Positions 36,003 to 46,214 are shown, numbered from the stretch's first letter. The stretch: DNA of 64,000 bases from Pedobacter lusitanus (GCF_040026395.1 NZ_CP157278.1:2852001-2916000); one strand, 5' to 3'. Notes: a model not told the origin generated them from the sequence alone. Numbers and translations are program-made.

Positions 36003-36902
36003 ATGAAACCTACCCTATTAATACTCGCAGCCGGTATGGCAAGTCGCTATGGCAGCATGAAACAAATTGATGGCTTTGGTCCGAACGGAGAGACCATAAT
36101 CGACTATTCTATTTATGATGCTATCAAAGCCGGCTTTGGGAAAGTAGTGTTTATTATCAAAGAGGAATACGTAGAAAACTTCAAAGCGATCTTTGACGCA
36201 AAACTTAATGGAAAAATAGAAACTGATTATGTATTCCAGAATTTCGATCTTAAACAATACGGTATTGATATTGAAATAGAAAGAAGCAAACCATGGGGAA
36301 CTGCACATGCTGTTCTTGCAGCAAGACATGCGATCAAAGAACCATTCTGCGTAATTAATGCTGATGATTTCTACGGTCTGGATGCTTATGAAAAAATGGT
36401 TAAATTTTTAACTACCGAAGTTAGCGGAAGCAACTACTCCATGATTGGTTATGAGATTGGTAAAACATTATCAGACTATGGTTCTGTATCACGTGGTGTA
36501 TGTAAAGTTAGTGCTGACGGTTATCTTGAAGAAGTAATCGAACGGACCAAAGTATTTCGTGAAGGAGAAACCATCGTTTACGAAGAAGACGAAAAACAAT
36601 ATCCATTGCCATTAGATACTCGTGTATCTATGAATTTCTGGGGCTTTACACCAGAGATGTTCAAAATTTCTGAAGAACTTTTCAGAGAATTTGCACATGC
36701 AAATAAAGACAATCCAAAAGCAGAATTCTTTATTCCACTGGTAGCAGACAGTTTACTGAGCTCAGAAAATGCAGATTTCAAAGTTGTCCCTACTGACAGC
36801 AAATGGTTTGGCGTAACCTATAAAGAAGATAAGCCTATAGTACAGGCATCTATTGATCAATTGGTTAAAGACGGTGTTTATCCGGAAAACCTCTGGAACT
36901 AA
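36003..36902 (+). CDS. Nucleotidyltransferase family protein (sugar-phosphate nucleotidyltransferase-like)
   Basis: This 299-residue protein has a nucleotidyltransferase Rossmann fold: LLILAAGMASRYGSMKQIDGF carries the NTP-binding glycine/arginine/lysine set, SKPWGTAHAVLAAR and INADDFYGLDAY carry the metal-binding DD, and VSMNFWGFTPEMF closes the substrate pocket. The family makes nucleotide-activated sugars or related compounds, but the exact substrate cannot be read. It lacks an acyltransferase-type left-handed helix domain. The gene stands alone, convergent with dnaK, with terminators on both sides. Confidence 0.88.
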   Translation: MKPTLLILAAGMASRYGSMKQIDGFGPNGETIIDYSIYDAIKAGFGKVVFIIKEEYVENFKAIFDAKLNGKIETDYVFQNFDLKQYGIDIEIERSKPWGTAHAVLAARHAIKEPFCVINADDFYGLDAYEKMVKFLTTEVSGSNYSMIGYEIGKTLSDYGSVSRGVCKVSADGYLEEVIERTKVFREGETIVYEEDEKQYPLPLDTRVSMNFWGFTPEMFKISEELFREFAHANKDNPKAEFFIPLVADSLLSSENADFKVVPTDSKWFGVTYKEDKPIVQASIDQLVKDGVYPENLWN

Positions 36903-36953
36903 AATCAGCTGCTATTTAAAGCCCGGATTAATAAAGGGCTAAATAAAAAGCCA

Positions 36954-36992
36954 TAAAAAAAGAGGATAACTTTTCAGTTACCCTCTTTTTTT
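36954..36992. terminator. Bidirectional terminator between the nucleotidyltransferase and dnaK
   Basis: AAAAAAAGAGGATAAC pairs with GTTACCCTCTTTTTTT with one mismatch, with A- and T-runs on both ends. The two flanking genes converge on it. Confidence 0.9.
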
Positions 36993-37007
36993 ATATGATA
37001 GATAAGC

Positions 37008-38918
37008 TTATTTCTTATCGTCTTTTACTTCTTCAAAGTCAACATCAGTAACGTTGTCAGCAGCGTCAGCTGTTTGACCGTTAGCTTCAGCACCACCTTC
37101 AGCAGGTGCGCCGTCCTGACCAGCTTTGTACATCTCTTCAGATGCTGCATTCCATGCTGCCTGTAATTCTTCCTGAGCTGCATCGATATCAGCAAAGTTT
37201 CTTGAAGCATGAGCTGCCTGCAATTTAGCTAATCCAGCTTCGATCGGAGCTTTTTTATCAGCTGAGATTTTATCACCAAATTCTTTCAATTGTTTTTCAG
37301 TAGAGAAGATTAAAGCATCAGCGCTGTTAATTTTATCAGCTTCTTCTTTAGCTACTCTGTCAGCATCAGCATTTTGCTCAGCTTCTTCTTTCATTCTTTT
37401 GATTTCTTCATCAGTTAAACCAGATGAAGCTTCAATACGGATTTTTTGCTCTTTACCAGTAGCTTTATCTTTTGCACTTACGTGTAAGATACCGTTAGCA
37501 TCAATATCAAAAGCAACTTCAACCTGAGGAACACCACGTGGAGCTGGTGGAATACCGTCTAAGATAAAACGACCAATCGTACGGTTCTGAGCAGCCATTG
37601 GACGCTCACCCTGTAAGATGTGGATTTCTACCGAAGGCTGGTTATCAGCAGCTGTAGAGAAAGTCTCTGCTTTTTTAGAAGGAATAGTAGTATTCGCTTC
37701 AATTAATTTAGTCATTACACCACCCATAGTCTCAATACCTAAAGAAAGAGGAGTTACGTCTAATAACAATACATCTTTAACCTCACCAGTTAAAACACCA
37801 CCTTGAATTGCAGCACCGATAGCTACAACCTCATCAGGGTTTACACCTTTAGATGGTTCTTTACCGAAGAATGCTTTTACAGCTTCCTGAATAGCAGGAA
37901 TACGTGTAGAACCACCTACTAAAATGATCTCATCAATATCAGAAGTTTTCAAACCAGCATTTTTCAATGCAGATTTACAAGGCTCGATAGTACGTTTGAT
38001 CAGATCAGCTGCCAGTTGCTCAAATTTAGCACGGCTTAAAGTTCTAACCAAGTGTTTTGGTCCGCTTGCATCAGCAGTAATATATGGTAAGTTTACTTCA
38101 GTAGAAGTAGTACTTGAAAGCTCAATTTTAGCTTTTTCAGCAGCTTCTTTCAAACGTTGTAATGCCATTGGATCCTGATTAAGGTCCATACCATTTTCAG
38201 CTTTGAATTCAGCAGCTAACCAGTCAATGATAATGTGGTCAAAGTCATCACCACCTAAGTGTGTATCACCATCAGTAGCTTTTACTTCAAATACACCATC
38301 ACCTAATTCAAGAATAGAAACGTCATGAGTACCACCACCGCAGTCAAACACAACAATTTTCATGTCTTTATGTGCTTTATCCAAACCGTAAGCTAAAGCA
38401 GCAGCAGTTGGCTCGTTGATAATACGTTTAACTGTTAAACCAGCGATCTCACCAGCTTCTTTAGTCGCCTGACGTTGAGCATCATTGAAATAAGCAGGAA
38501 CAGTAATAACTGCTTCAGTTACTTCGTGACCTAAAAAGTCTTCAGCAGTTTTTTTCATTTTTTGCAAGATCATTGCAGAAATTTCCTGTGGAGTATATTT
38601 ACGGTCATCAATTTCAACACGTGGAGTACTGTTGTCGCCCTTAACAACTTTGTAAGGTACACGACCAACTTCTTTAGCAACCTCAGCAAAGCTGCTGCCC
38701 ATGAAGCGTTTAATTGAATAAATTGTTTTTGTTGGGTTAGTGATTGCCTGACGTTTTGCAGAATCACCTACTTTACGCTCACCATTTTCTGCAAATGCAA
38801 CAATGGATGGCGTTGTACGTTTCCCCTCACTGTTGGCTATAACTACAGGTTCGTTACCTTCCATTACGGCTACGCAAGAGTTTGTTGTTCCTAAGTCTAT
38901 ACCAATAATTTTTGACAT
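37008..38918 (-). CDS. dnaK: Molecular chaperone DnaK (Hsp70)
   Basis: DnaK is the ATP-driven Hsp70 chaperone. The 636-residue protein has the nucleotide-binding domain ([17 protein letters not shown] at the start, [25 protein letters not shown]), the linker [15 protein letters not shown], the substrate-binding domain and a disordered alanine- and glycine-rich tail. That tail ends in [15 protein letters not shown], the docking motif typical of bacterial DnaK. No grpE or dnaJ gene is adjacent, so it is a single-gene unit. Upstream lies a cluster of TGACA/TGTCA elements that could serve heat-shock control. Confidence 0.98.
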   Translation of the reverse strand: MSKIIGIDLGTTNSCVAVMEGNEPVVIANSEGKRTTPSIVAFAENGERKVGDSAKRQAITNPTKTIYSIKRFMGSSFAEVAKEVGRVPYKVVKGDNSTPRVEIDDRKYTPQEISAMILQKMKKTAEDFLGHEVTEAVITVPAYFNDAQRQATKEAGEIAGLTVKRIINEPTAAALAYGLDKAHKDMKIVVFDCGGGTHDVSILELGDGVFEVKATDGDTHLGGDDFDHIIIDWLAAEFKAENGMDLNQDPMALQRLKEAAEKAKIELSSTTSTEVNLPYITADASGPKHLVRTLSRAKFEQLAADLIKRTIEPCKSALKNAGLKTSDIDEIILVGGSTRIPAIQEAVKAFFGKEPSKGVNPDEVVAIGAAIQGGVLTGEVKDVLLLDVTPLSLGIETMGGVMTKLIEANTTIPSKKAETFSTAADNQPSVEIHILQGERPMAAQNRTIGRFILDGIPPAPRGVPQVEVAFDIDANGILHVSAKDKATGKEQKIRIEASSGLTDEEIKRMKEEAEQNADADRVAKEEADKINSADALIFSTEKQLKEFGDKISADKKAPIEAGLAKLQAAHASRNFADIDAAQEELQAAWNAASEEMYKAGQDGAPAEGGAEANGQTADAADNVTDVDFEEVKDDKK

Positions 38919-39059
38919 GCTATTTTATCTTTGTTTATGTTATGAATTCTTATTTCCTAATTCTATTTAACAAGCAATGTGCCAATTGGCTTTTGTCAGT
39001 TAAACAGGCACTGGTTTTTATATTTTGGTTAAAATGTAAATAAAAACCTTTTACAATTC

Positions 39060-39081
39060 TGACAGGTTGTCATAATTGACA
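39060..39081. promoter_or_regulatory. Clustered TGACA/TGTCA half-sites upstream of dnaK
   Basis: TGACA-N3-TGTCA-N4-TGACA occupies 39060-39081, about 140 bp upstream of the dnaK start, and a further TGTCA lies at 38994. The 3-nt and 4-nt spaced pairs are both perfect inverted repeats. I see no good -7 box on the minus strand between here and dnaK, so the promoter itself is not located. A role in heat-shock control is inference. Confidence 0.35.
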
Positions 39082-39102
39082 TTTTATGTAGCTGCAAATA
39101 CC

Positions 39103-40287
39103 TCAGATTTGCATCAGAGTTTCAAGATGATGATACTCAATGCCAAAATATTCTTTTGTCTGCCTGATTTTATCCAGCAGCTCCGCTCTGTTTACTAACT
39201 GATCTTTCGTTTTCACGCCAACAATCAATACATTTTTCGGTGTATGGGCATCCGAGATAAATTCAAAAACCTTTGTTTTATACCCCGAGTATTCCAGTAT
39301 CTGTGCCCTGATTCCATCAGTCACCATCTCTGCCTGGCGTTCCATAAAGATTCCGTATCTGGTTAAGAAATCAAGTTCGTTGGAGGCCTTCCCTTTTTCC
39401 ATCTGTCTCCTGATCTGTTTATGGCAGCATGGAGCAACCACAATCAGTTCAGCGTTCCCTTTAATCCCTTTATAAATGGCATCATCAGTAGCCGTATCAC
39501 AGGCATGCAAAGCAATCAGTAAGTTGATCTCATCCGATTCATAATCTTCTATAGTACCCTGAACAAATTCGAGTCCTTTAAAGTTTGATCCGGCAGCGAT
39601 TTTATTACAGAGGTCTACCAGATCCTGACGATATTCAACGCCAGTAACACCCGCTTCAATCTTTAACACATTAACCAGATAATCGTATAAAGCGAAAGTA
39701 AGATATCCCTTACCAGACCCCATATCCACAACCTTTTTAAACTGTCCTGCGGGTAAAGTACGGATCAGCGGATCAAGCAAAGCCACATACTGGTTAATCT
39801 GTTTATACTTGTCCTGTGCATTTTTATAAACTACCCCATGCTTATCCGTAATCTGAAGTGCATGCAGATAAGGTTTCTCTATAGTTTCTATAAGCCTTGC
39901 CTTCTCTTTATCATGAGTTACTGCCGGAGCCACAGTTGAGGTAGGTTTATTTATTTTTAAGGAATATACACCAGCTTTACCAGCCTGCAGTACCAGGTCA
40001 TTGACAGTAGTAAAACAGGTACAGTTTCTAAACCCGGATTTCAGATAAGAAATTATCCGCTCCACTCCTTCAGTATAAATATAGTTTTTAGTGATATCCC
40101 TGGTTTTGTAACGATAGGTAAAAGCTAAACGGTCTGTACCTTTGATCAGGATCTTTCTGACATAAATATTTTTCAGGTCTTTTTCTTCTCCGGTATAACC
40201 ACCTAAAGAGATTTTTATAAAAGTGCCTGCTGACAGACTATCTTTTAATAAGCCTTGGAACACAACCAGATTTTCGGGATTTGACAT
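39103..40287 (-). CDS. Class I SAM-dependent methyltransferase (Methyltransf_32-like)
   Basis: The 394-residue protein has a large N-terminal domain (about 1-150) with no recognised motif. A class I methyltransferase core then begins with VDMGSGKGYLTFALYDYL (SAM loop) and continues through GVEYRQDLVDLC, LIALHACDTATDDAI and VVAPCCHKQIRRQM. The LHACDTATD and APCCHK pair is the hallmark of the Methyltransf_32 family, whose members are suspected RNA or protein methylases. It sits between dnaK and the ribosomal cluster on the minus strand and is separated from rplQ by a terminator. Confidence 0.85.
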   Translation of the reverse strand: MSNPENLVVFQGLLKDSLSAGTFIKISLGGYTGEEKDLKNIYVRKILIKGTDRLAFTYRYKTRDITKNYIYTEGVERIISYLKSGFRNCTCFTTVNDLVLQAGKAGVYSLKINKPTSTVAPAVTHDKEKARLIETIEKPYLHALQITDKHGVVYKNAQDKYKQINQYVALLDPLIRTLPAGQFKKVVDMGSGKGYLTFALYDYLVNVLKIEAGVTGVEYRQDLVDLCNKIAAGSNFKGLEFVQGTIEDYESDEINLLIALHACDTATDDAIYKGIKGNAELIVVAPCCHKQIRRQMEKGKASNELDFLTRYGIFMERQAEMVTDGIRAQILEYSGYKTKVFEFISDAHTPKNVLIVGVKTKDQLVNRAELLDKIRQTKEYFGIEYHHLETLMQI

Positions 40288-40374
40288 ACGATAAAATTAG
40301 CTTAGAGCCTCTGAAAGAAAACCATCATGAGCTGATGTTAGTTTCATTACCGGCAAAAAAATATGATATAAATG

Positions 40375-40405
40375 AAAAATGCCTCTCCGAAATTCAGAGA
40401 GGCAT
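40375..40405 (-). terminator. Terminator of the ribosomal protein supercluster
   Basis: On the minus strand the 9-bp stem ATGCCTCTC / GAGAGGCAT with a 9-nt loop is followed by five T residues. It lies 24 bp past the rplQ stop and ends the alpha operon. Confidence 0.85.
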
Positions 40406-40428
40406 CTTTATATAAAGAAAGGAATAAA

Positions 40429-40959
40429 TTATTCTCCTTTATCTTCTTTTGTTTCTTCAGCTGCAGGAGCTTCAACAACCGCTTCAGTTTCAGCAGCAGC
40501 TTCTGCTTTTGCAGGAGCGTCAGCTTTCTTAGCAGTAGATTTACTTCTACCACGACGTGTTGTTTTCTTTTCTTCAGTAGCAGCTTCTTTACCGTAAACT
40601 TCGTTGTAATCAACCAGTTCGATTAATGCCATCTCAGCATTATCACCTAAACGATTGTTTAATTTGATAATTCTGGTATAACCCCCCGGACGGTTAGCAA
40701 CTTTAGCAGCTACGTCACGGAACAATTCAGTAACTGAATCTTTGTCCTGTAAATAACTAAAAACTGTACGACGAGAGTGTGTAGTATCGTTTTTAGATTT
40801 AGTGATCAAAGGCTCAACATACATACGCAAAGCTTTTGCTTTTGCTAAGGTAGTAGAGATTCTTTTGTGTTTGATCAATGATGAGGCCATGTTAGCCAAC
40901 ATCGCTTTACGATGGGACTTAGTTCTGCCTAAGTGGTTGTGTTTTTTACCGTGTCTCAT
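40429..40959 (-). CDS. rplQ: 50S ribosomal protein L17 (bL17) with extended tail
   Basis: bL17 lies near the peptide exit tunnel. The core (about 1-125) is normal, opening [20 protein letters not shown]. The 176-residue protein then carries an extra tail of about 50 residues, first basic ([15 protein letters not shown]) and then alanine- and glutamate-rich, ending KEDKGE. Tails of this kind on L17 are seen in Bacteroidota. It is the last gene of the supercluster, 85 bp after rpoA, followed by the terminator. Confidence 0.97.
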   Translation of the reverse strand: MRHGKKHNHLGRTKSHRKAMLANMASSLIKHKRISTTLAKAKALRMYVEPLITKSKNDTTHSRRTVFSYLQDKDSVTELFRDVAAKVANRPGGYTRIIKLNNRLGDNAEMALIELVDYNEVYGKEAATEEKKTTRRGRSKSTAKKADAPAKAEAAAETEAVVEAPAAEETKEDKGE

Positions 40960-41044
40960 TTTTTTTCTATTTAGTCTGTACCGTCTCTTCTTAATTAAAG
41001 AGGGAATTACACACTATTAACAATTTGTTATTTGTCTGTTGAAA

Positions 41045-42037
41045 TTATTCTTCGTCCAGTTTGTATTTACCTAAATTCATACCGAATGATAAGCTTTTAG
41101 ATTTTACTAATTCCTGGATTTCAGTTAATGACTTCTTACCGAAGTTTCTGAATTTTAACATATCAGCTACATCATAAGAAACCAGGTCAGCCAATGTGCG
41201 GATATCAGCTGCTTTTAAGCAGTTTAATGCACGAACTGATAAGTCAAGATCAACTAACTCAGTTTTAAGGATTTTACGCATATGTAAAATTTCCTCATCA
41301 ACTTCTTTAGTTTCTTCTTTAGCCTGAGATTCTAATACTAAGTTCTCATCAGAGAATAGCATGAAATGCTGAATTAAAATTTTAGCAGCCTCTTTTAATG
41401 CTTCTTCAGGATGAATAGATCCGTCAGTAGAGATATCTAAAATTAATTTTTCATAATCTGTTTTTTGTTCAACACGATAGTTTTCAATCGTGTATTTTAC
41501 ATTTTTCATTGGAGTAAAGATCGAATCGATAGCAATTACACCAACTACAGCATCATTAATTTTGTTTTCTTCAGCTGGAACATAACCACGTCCTTTATTG
41601 ATAGTTAATTCTACCTCTAAAGTAACTGATTTCTCCATATTACAAATTACGAATTCCGGATTAAGGACTTCGAAGTTGTTAGAGAATTTAGTTATATCGC
41701 CTGCAAGAAATTGATCCTGGCCATTAACTACAATAAAGACTTTTTCAGATTCACCTGAATCACCAGCTTTTTTAAAACGAACTTGTTTCAAATTAAGGAT
41801 AATTTCAGTTAAATCCTCTACAACACCTTTCATTGTAGAAAATTCATGTGATACGCCAGAAAAACGAATACTTGTAATGGCATAGCCCTCTAATGAAGAA
41901 AGAAGGATTCTTCTTAAGGCATTACCAATTGTTACACCGAAACCGGGTTCTAAAGGACGAAATTCAAATATACCATCGAAATCCGTTGATTTCTGCATGA
42001 TGACCTTATCGGGTTTCTGAAATGCTAAAATTGCCAT
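41045..42037 (-). CDS. rpoA: RNA polymerase alpha subunit
   Basis: The 330-residue alpha subunit has the assembly domain ([28 protein letters not shown] at about 25-50) and a C-terminal domain from about residue 255. That domain contains [23 protein letters not shown] and FGKKSLTEI, with the conserved helix-hairpin-helix that contacts UP elements and activators. An 80-bp spacer with a 12-bp stem-loop separates it from rpsD, so its expression may be partly uncoupled from the ribosomal genes. Confidence 0.98.
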   Translation of the reverse strand: MAILAFQKPDKVIMQKSTDFDGIFEFRPLEPGFGVTIGNALRRILLSSLEGYAITSIRFSGVSHEFSTMKGVVEDLTEIILNLKQVRFKKAGDSGESEKVFIVVNGQDQFLAGDITKFSNNFEVLNPEFVICNMEKSVTLEVELTINKGRGYVPAEENKINDAVVGVIAIDSIFTPMKNVKYTIENYRVEQKTDYEKLILDISTDGSIHPEEALKEAAKILIQHFMLFSDENLVLESQAKEETKEVDEEILHMRKILKTELVDLDLSVRALNCLKAADIRTLADLVSYDVADMLKFRNFGKKSLTEIQELVKSKSLSFGMNLGKYKLDEE

Positions 42038-42080
42038 TTATAATGTTTTTAGATCGTTATTAAAATTATGTAACGTAAAA

Positions 42081-42111
42081 TAGTTAAAGCCTGTATAATA
42101 GGCTTTAACTA
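42081..42111 (-). repeat. Intercistronic stem-loop between rpsD and rpoA
   Basis: TAGTTAAAGCCT and AGGCTTTAACTA form a perfect 12-bp stem with a 7-nt loop. On the minus strand only ATTTT follows, too weak for a full terminator, so it could attenuate, define an RNA processing site or stabilise a 3' end between rpsD and rpoA. Confidence 0.75.
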
Positions 42112-42117
42112 AATTTA

Positions 42118-42726
42118 TTACTTAGAGTACAACTCTATAATAAGGTTTTCTTTGATATTTTCTGGAATCTCGTCGCGATTCGGATAAGTTAAGAACTTAC
42201 CGCTTAGTTCAGATGCATTCCAATCTAACCAATTAAACTTATTGATTACTCTTCCTGCTACTGAATTAGTGATGCTTTCAAGAGTTTTAGATTTTTCACG
42301 AACTGCAACAACATCACCAGCTTTCAATTGATAAGAAGGGATATTTACTACTTCACCGTTCACTGTTACGTGTTTATGGCTAACTAACTGACGAGCAGCA
42401 GAACGAGTAGTTGCAATACCTAATCTATAAACTGTATTATCTAAACGAGCTTCTAATAATTGTAATAAGTTATCACCTGTAATGCCCTGACGGGAAGATG
42501 CTTTAGTAAACAAGTTACGGAACTGACGCTCTAATACACCATAAGTATATTTAACTTTTTGTTTCTCCATTAACTGTACTGAATACTCAGACTGTTTACC
42601 TCTTCTTTTAGACGCACCGTGCTGTCCAGGAGGATAGTTTTTTCTATCTAATACTTTATCAGGACCAAAAATTGGTTCTCTGAATTTACGCGCGATTTTG
42701 GATTTTGGTCCTGTATATCTTGCCAT
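42118..42726 (-). CDS. rpsD: 30S ribosomal protein S4 (uS4)
   Basis: uS4 nucleates 30S assembly. From ATG 42726 the protein is 202 residues and opens [21 protein letters not shown]. The N-terminal part lacks paired cysteines, so it is the zinc-free form. The S4 RNA-binding fold is at about 92-155 ([13 protein letters not shown] ... [13 protein letters not shown]). I rejected the longer frame from 42753, which only adds nine non-homologous residues. In other bacteria S4 represses its own alpha operon by binding the leader; no such pseudoknot is recognised here. Confidence 0.97.
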   Translation of the reverse strand: MARYTGPKSKIARKFREPIFGPDKVLDRKNYPPGQHGASKRRGKQSEYSVQLMEKQKVKYTYGVLERQFRNLFTKASSRQGITGDNLLQLLEARLDNTVYRLGIATTRSAARQLVSHKHVTVNGEVVNIPSYQLKAGDVVAVREKSKTLESITNSVAGRVINKFNWLDWNASELSGKFLTYPNRDEIPENIKENLIIELYSK

Positions 42727-42791
42727 TTCTTTTTGTTTTAAAGTATCATGCAACCTTAAGCTGCAGACTCTTAGCTTTAAAAATTAATAAA

Positions 42792-43181
42792 TTAAACTCT
42801 TCTCTTCTTAGGAGGACGACATCCATTGTGTGGAAGCGGTGTAATATCTTTGATTGAGGTAACTTCGATACCAGAGATTTGCAATGTTCTGATTGCAGAC
42901 TCACGACCTGAACCTGGACCTTTAACAAAAACTTCTACTTTACGCAGACCTAAATCAAAAGCTACTTTACCACAATCAGATGCAGCTTGTCCGGCAGCGT
43001 ATGGAGTGTTCTTTTTAGAACCCTTGAAGCCCATTTTACCAGCTGAAGACCATGAAATAGTTTGACCGTTGTTATTTGTTAGGGTAACAATGATATTATT
43101 AAAAGTCGCATTGATATGTGCCTGACCAACTGGTTCAATAACAACAATACGCTTTTTGGTTACTTTTTTACTCTTAGCCAT
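42792..43181 (-). CDS. rpsK: 30S ribosomal protein S11 (uS11)
   Basis: uS11 forms part of the 30S platform around the E site. The 129-residue protein contains [19 protein letters not shown] near the start and ends [16 protein letters not shown], both invariant regions of the family (the Asn-Gly is the classic isoaspartate site). It lies between rpsM and rpsD in the usual alpha-operon order, 21 nt after rpsM. Confidence 0.97.
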   Translation of the reverse strand: MAKSKKVTKKRIVVIEPVGQAHINATFNNIIVTLTNNNGQTISWSSAGKMGFKGSKKNTPYAAGQAASDCGKVAFDLGLRKVEVFVKGPGSGRESAIRTLQISGIEVTSIKDITPLPHNGCRPPKKRRV

Positions 43182-43202
43182 AATTATTATTCGTTACTAA
43201 TT

Positions 43203-43580
43203 TTATTTAGTAGCTTTTTTCTTGTTAGCAACTGTTTTTCTCTTGCCTTTACGAGTACGAGAATTGTTTTTAGTACGTTGTCCACGCACTGGTAAACCTT
43301 TTCTGTGACGTAATCCGCGGTAACAACCAATGTCCATTAAACGTTTAATGTTTAACTGAACTTCAGAACGTAAAGCACCTTCTACTTTAATTCCGTCGTT
43401 AATGATTGTACGAATCGCTGATAACTCATCATCAGACCAGTCCTGTACTTTTTTGCTAAAATCGATACCTGCCTCAGTTAATATACGCTGAGCAGTTGAT
43501 CTGCCTACACCGAAGATGTAAGTTAGTCCGATTTCGCCTCTTTTGTTTCTTGGTAAATCTATACCTGATATCCTTGCCAT
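43203..43580 (-). CDS. rpsM: 30S ribosomal protein S13 (uS13)
   Basis: uS13 sits on the 30S head and bridges to the large subunit. From ATG 43580 the protein is 125 residues and opens [26 protein letters not shown]. The arginine-rich [25 protein letters not shown] near the C-terminus contacts tRNA. The upstream in-frame extension to 43631 has no family counterpart and was rejected. It begins the alpha-operon part of the cluster, 80 nt after rpmJ. Confidence 0.97.
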   Translation of the reverse strand: MARISGIDLPRNKRGEIGLTYIFGVGRSTAQRILTEAGIDFSKKVQDWSDDELSAIRTIINDGIKVEGALRSEVQLNIKRLMDIGCYRGLRHRKGLPVRGQRTKNNSRTRKGKRKTVANKKKATK

Positions 43581-43660
43581 ATTTGTACTAAATGTTTGAT
43601 TATTTGACGACAGATTGAGTAACCTGTACATTCAATCTAATCATACTTCAATAATTTCTT

Positions 43661-43777
43661 TTAACCTTGACGCTGCTTGAACTTAGGATTTTTCTTGTTT
43701 ATAACGTAAAGCTTACCTTTACGACGAATAACCTTGCAATCAGCACTGCGTTTTTTAATTGATGACCTAACTTTCAT
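43661..43777 (-). CDS. rpmJ: 50S ribosomal protein L36 (bL36), zinc-free form
   Basis: A 38-codon gene lies between infA and rpsM, with ATG at 43777 and TAA at 43661. The peptide runs [21 protein letters not shown] then [17 protein letters not shown]. Only one cysteine (Cys14) remains of the Cys3-His zinc ribbon found in canonical L36, so this is the C-minus, zinc-independent form. It starts 1 nt after the infA stop codon. Confidence 0.97.
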   Translation of the reverse strand: MKVRSSIKKRSADCKVIRRKGKLYVINKKNPKFKQRQG

Positions 43778-43778
43778 T

Positions 43779-43997
43779 TTATTTATATCTATAAGTAATC
43801 CTGCCCTTTGACAAATCGTAAGGCGACATCTCTAATTTTACTTTATCCCCAGGTAATATTTTAATGTAGTGCATTCTCATTTTACCCGAGATATGAGCAA
43901 TAATCTCATGACCATTTTCCAGCTCAACGCGGAACATAGCATTTGATAATGCTTCTCTTATTACACCGTCTTGTTCAATCGAGGCTTGTTTAGCCAT
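43779..43997 (-). CDS. infA: Translation initiation factor IF-1
   Basis: IF-1 is a 72-residue OB-fold protein that blocks the ribosomal A site during initiation. The sequence [45 protein letters not shown] and [11 protein letters not shown] is standard. The gene lies between map and rpmJ, an order common outside Proteobacteria. The 71-bp spacer upstream holds an A/T-only 9-bp inverted repeat. Confidence 0.97.
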   Translation of the reverse strand: MAKQASIEQDGVIREALSNAMFRVELENGHEIIAHISGKMRMHYIKILPGDKVKLEMSPYDLSKGRITYRYK

Positions 43998-44068
43998 ATA
44001 ATATTGATTTTTACTTGATTAGCTGCTATTAAACAGGGTTGCAAAATTAAATAAAAATATTTAATTAT

Positions 44069-44854
44069 TTACCTTTTTTCTTTTAAAACTTCTTCAATCA
44101 ATGAAAAGGTTGATAAAACGTCTGCTTTTCCCTTTTTAACAGCGATTGTGTGTTCAAAATGTGCCGATGGAGAATTATCACGACTCGTAACTGTCCAGCC
44201 ATCAGACCAAAACTTTACATTAGCTGTACCGGCATTGATCATTGGTTCAATGGCAATTACCATCCCTTCCTCTAATTTCATCCCTGTGCCCCTTTTCCCG
44301 TAATTAGGTACTTCGGGCTTCTCATGTAATTTAACACCAACACCGTGACCAACAAGCTCTCTCACGACACCAAAACCGTTCTCTTCCGCTAAAGACTGAA
44401 CTGCAAACCCCACATCTCCGATACGGGATCCGACAACAGCTTTATCGATAGCACGTTTTAAACATTCCTGGGTGACATCCACCAGCTTCTGACGCTCAGG
44501 GCTAATTTCTCCGATAGAGAAAGTATAAGCCGAATCACCAAAGAAGTTGTTTTTAATCACACCGCAATCCACAGAAATCAAATCGCCTTCCTGTATCACA
44601 TAATCACCTGGAAAACCATGAACAACCTGTTCATTTGGAGAAATACAAAGCGAGTATGGAAATCCGTTATAATTTAGAAATGCTGGTATTGCTCCGTTAT
44701 CTTGTATATAAGTCTCCGCGAGTTTGTTTAACTGCATCGTAGTAACTCCTGGTGCAATGATTTTCGCTACTTCTGCGAGTGTTTTTGACACCAGTAATGA
44801 GCTTTCCCGGATTAGCTCTACCTCTTCGGGAGACTTATAATAAACCTTAGACAT
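44069..44854 (-). CDS. map: Methionine aminopeptidase, type I
   Basis: MAP removes the initiator methionine from nascent proteins. The 261-residue protein contains the five metal ligands in ISVDCGV, FFGDSAYTF, GHGVGVKLHE, AIEPMIN and FEHTIAV. There is no N-terminal zinc-finger extension, so it is the short bacterial type I. It starts 6 nt after the secY stop codon, in the common secY-map-infA arrangement. Confidence 0.97.
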   Translation of the reverse strand: MSKVYYKSPEEVELIRESSLLVSKTLAEVAKIIAPGVTTMQLNKLAETYIQDNGAIPAFLNYNGFPYSLCISPNEQVVHGFPGDYVIQEGDLISVDCGVIKNNFFGDSAYTFSIGEISPERQKLVDVTQECLKRAIDKAVVGSRIGDVGFAVQSLAEENGFGVVRELVGHGVGVKLHEKPEVPNYGKRGTGMKLEEGMVIAIEPMINAGTANVKFWSDGWTVTSRDNSPSAHFEHTIAVKKGKADVLSTFSLIEEVLKEKR

Positions 44855-44860
44855 TCAATA

Positions 44861-46201
44861 TTAAATTACAGCGCTGCTGCTGCTTGTATTTGCAGCTGCT
44901 ACACCGGTACGACCTGTTACTCTTCCTGTTTTCATTAACCCATCATAATGACGCATTAATAAATAACTTTCAATCTGTTGCAAAGTGTCTAATACAACAC
45001 CTACCAGAATAAGCAGGGATGTACCACCATAGAAATGCGCAAATTCTGATTTGATACCAAATTTTACTGCAATCGATGGAAGGATAGCGATAATTGCCAA
45101 GAATACTGAACCTGGAAAGGTGATCTTGGAAATTACATCATCAATGAATGATGAGGTAGACAAACCAGGTTTAATACCAGGAATGAAACCGCCATTTTTC
45201 TTCATATCATCAGACATCTGTACCGGATTAACAGTAATCGCAGTATAGAAGAATGTGAAAGCAATGATTAAAAATGCAAAAGTTAAACTGTAGGCCAGTG
45301 AAGTAGGATCACTAAACTGAACTAACCAGGTATTCTGTAATTTAGGGAAAAACTGAGTAACTGTAGTTGGAATAAACATCAGTGCCTGAGCAAAGATGAT
45401 AGGCATTACACCTGCTGCATTTACTTTCAATGGGATATATTGTCTTACTCCACCGAATTGTCTGTTACCAACAATACGTTTTGCATACTGCACAGGTACC
45501 TTACGGACACCCTGAACAATAAGGATAGTAAACATTACAACAGCAAACAGTGCTACGATTTCCAGAACAAGCGCGATTAAGCCACCATCTCCAACAAATC
45601 TTGAACTGATCTCCTGCTGTAAAGCTATCGGAAGACGGGCAATAATACCAACCATAATGATTAGTGAAATACCATTTCCTATACCTTTATCAGTGATTTT
45701 TTCCCCTAACCACATTACAAACAAAGTACCTGCGGATAAAACAAAAGTTGCAAGAACAAAGAATAAAGTGTGGTCTATCAGAATTGCTTCTGCAGGGACC
45801 TGCGTCTTTACATAACCAACAGCCTGAACAGCTGTAATAGCTACAGTTAAGTAACGGGTAATCTGATTTAGTTTATTTCTGCCACTCTCTCCTTCTTTTT
45901 GCATTTTCTGGAAAGAGGGAACAGCGATACCTAATAACTGAACTACAATTGATGCAGAAATATACGGCATTACCCCAAGTGCAAGAATAGATACGCGGGA
46001 GAATGATCCCCCTGCAAACATATCCAGCAGACCCAGGATTCCAGATTTCTGATTATCGCCTAAAGCTGTTGCATCCACACCTGGTAAAACCACGTGAGAA
46101 ACGAACCTGTAGACCAAAAGAATTACGAGCGTAAATACTATACGCTCTTTTAATTCCTGAATTTTCCAAATATTACTTAAAGTAGTAAAGAGCTTCTTCA
46201 T
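44861..46201 (-). CDS. secY: Preprotein translocase subunit SecY
   Basis: SecY forms the protein-conducting channel of the inner membrane. The 446-residue protein has ten membrane helices, the plug region near LGLLDMFAGGSFSRVSILALGVMPYI, the cytoplasmic loop RNKLNQITRYLT and the C-terminal YLLMRHYDGLMK. It lies in the spc operon directly after rplO (13 bp). Confidence 0.97.
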   Translation of the reverse strand: MKKLFTTLSNIWKIQELKERIVFTLVILLVYRFVSHVVLPGVDATALGDNQKSGILGLLDMFAGGSFSRVSILALGVMPYISASIVVQLLGIAVPSFQKMQKEGESGRNKLNQITRYLTVAITAVQAVGYVKTQVPAEAILIDHTLFFVLATFVLSAGTLFVMWLGEKITDKGIGNGISLIIMVGIIARLPIALQQEISSRFVGDGGLIALVLEIVALFAVVMFTILIVQGVRKVPVQYAKRIVGNRQFGGVRQYIPLKVNAAGVMPIIFAQALMFIPTTVTQFFPKLQNTWLVQFSDPTSLAYSLTFAFLIIAFTFFYTAITVNPVQMSDDMKKNGGFIPGIKPGLSTSSFIDDVISKITFPGSVFLAIIAILPSIAVKFGIKSEFAHFYGGTSLLILVGVVLDTLQQIESYLLMRHYDGLMKTGRVTGRTGVAAANTSSSSAVI

Positions 46202-46214
46202 TAATTATAATTAA

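Noticed and set aside
38926..38933. TATCTTTG on the plus strand near the dnaK start
   Set aside because: It points away from dnaK into a region without a plus-strand gene, so it is a chance match.
40347..40626. Several open frames around the rplQ tail on both strands
   Set aside because: They are shadows of the low-complexity lysine/alanine/glutamate codons of the L17 tail.
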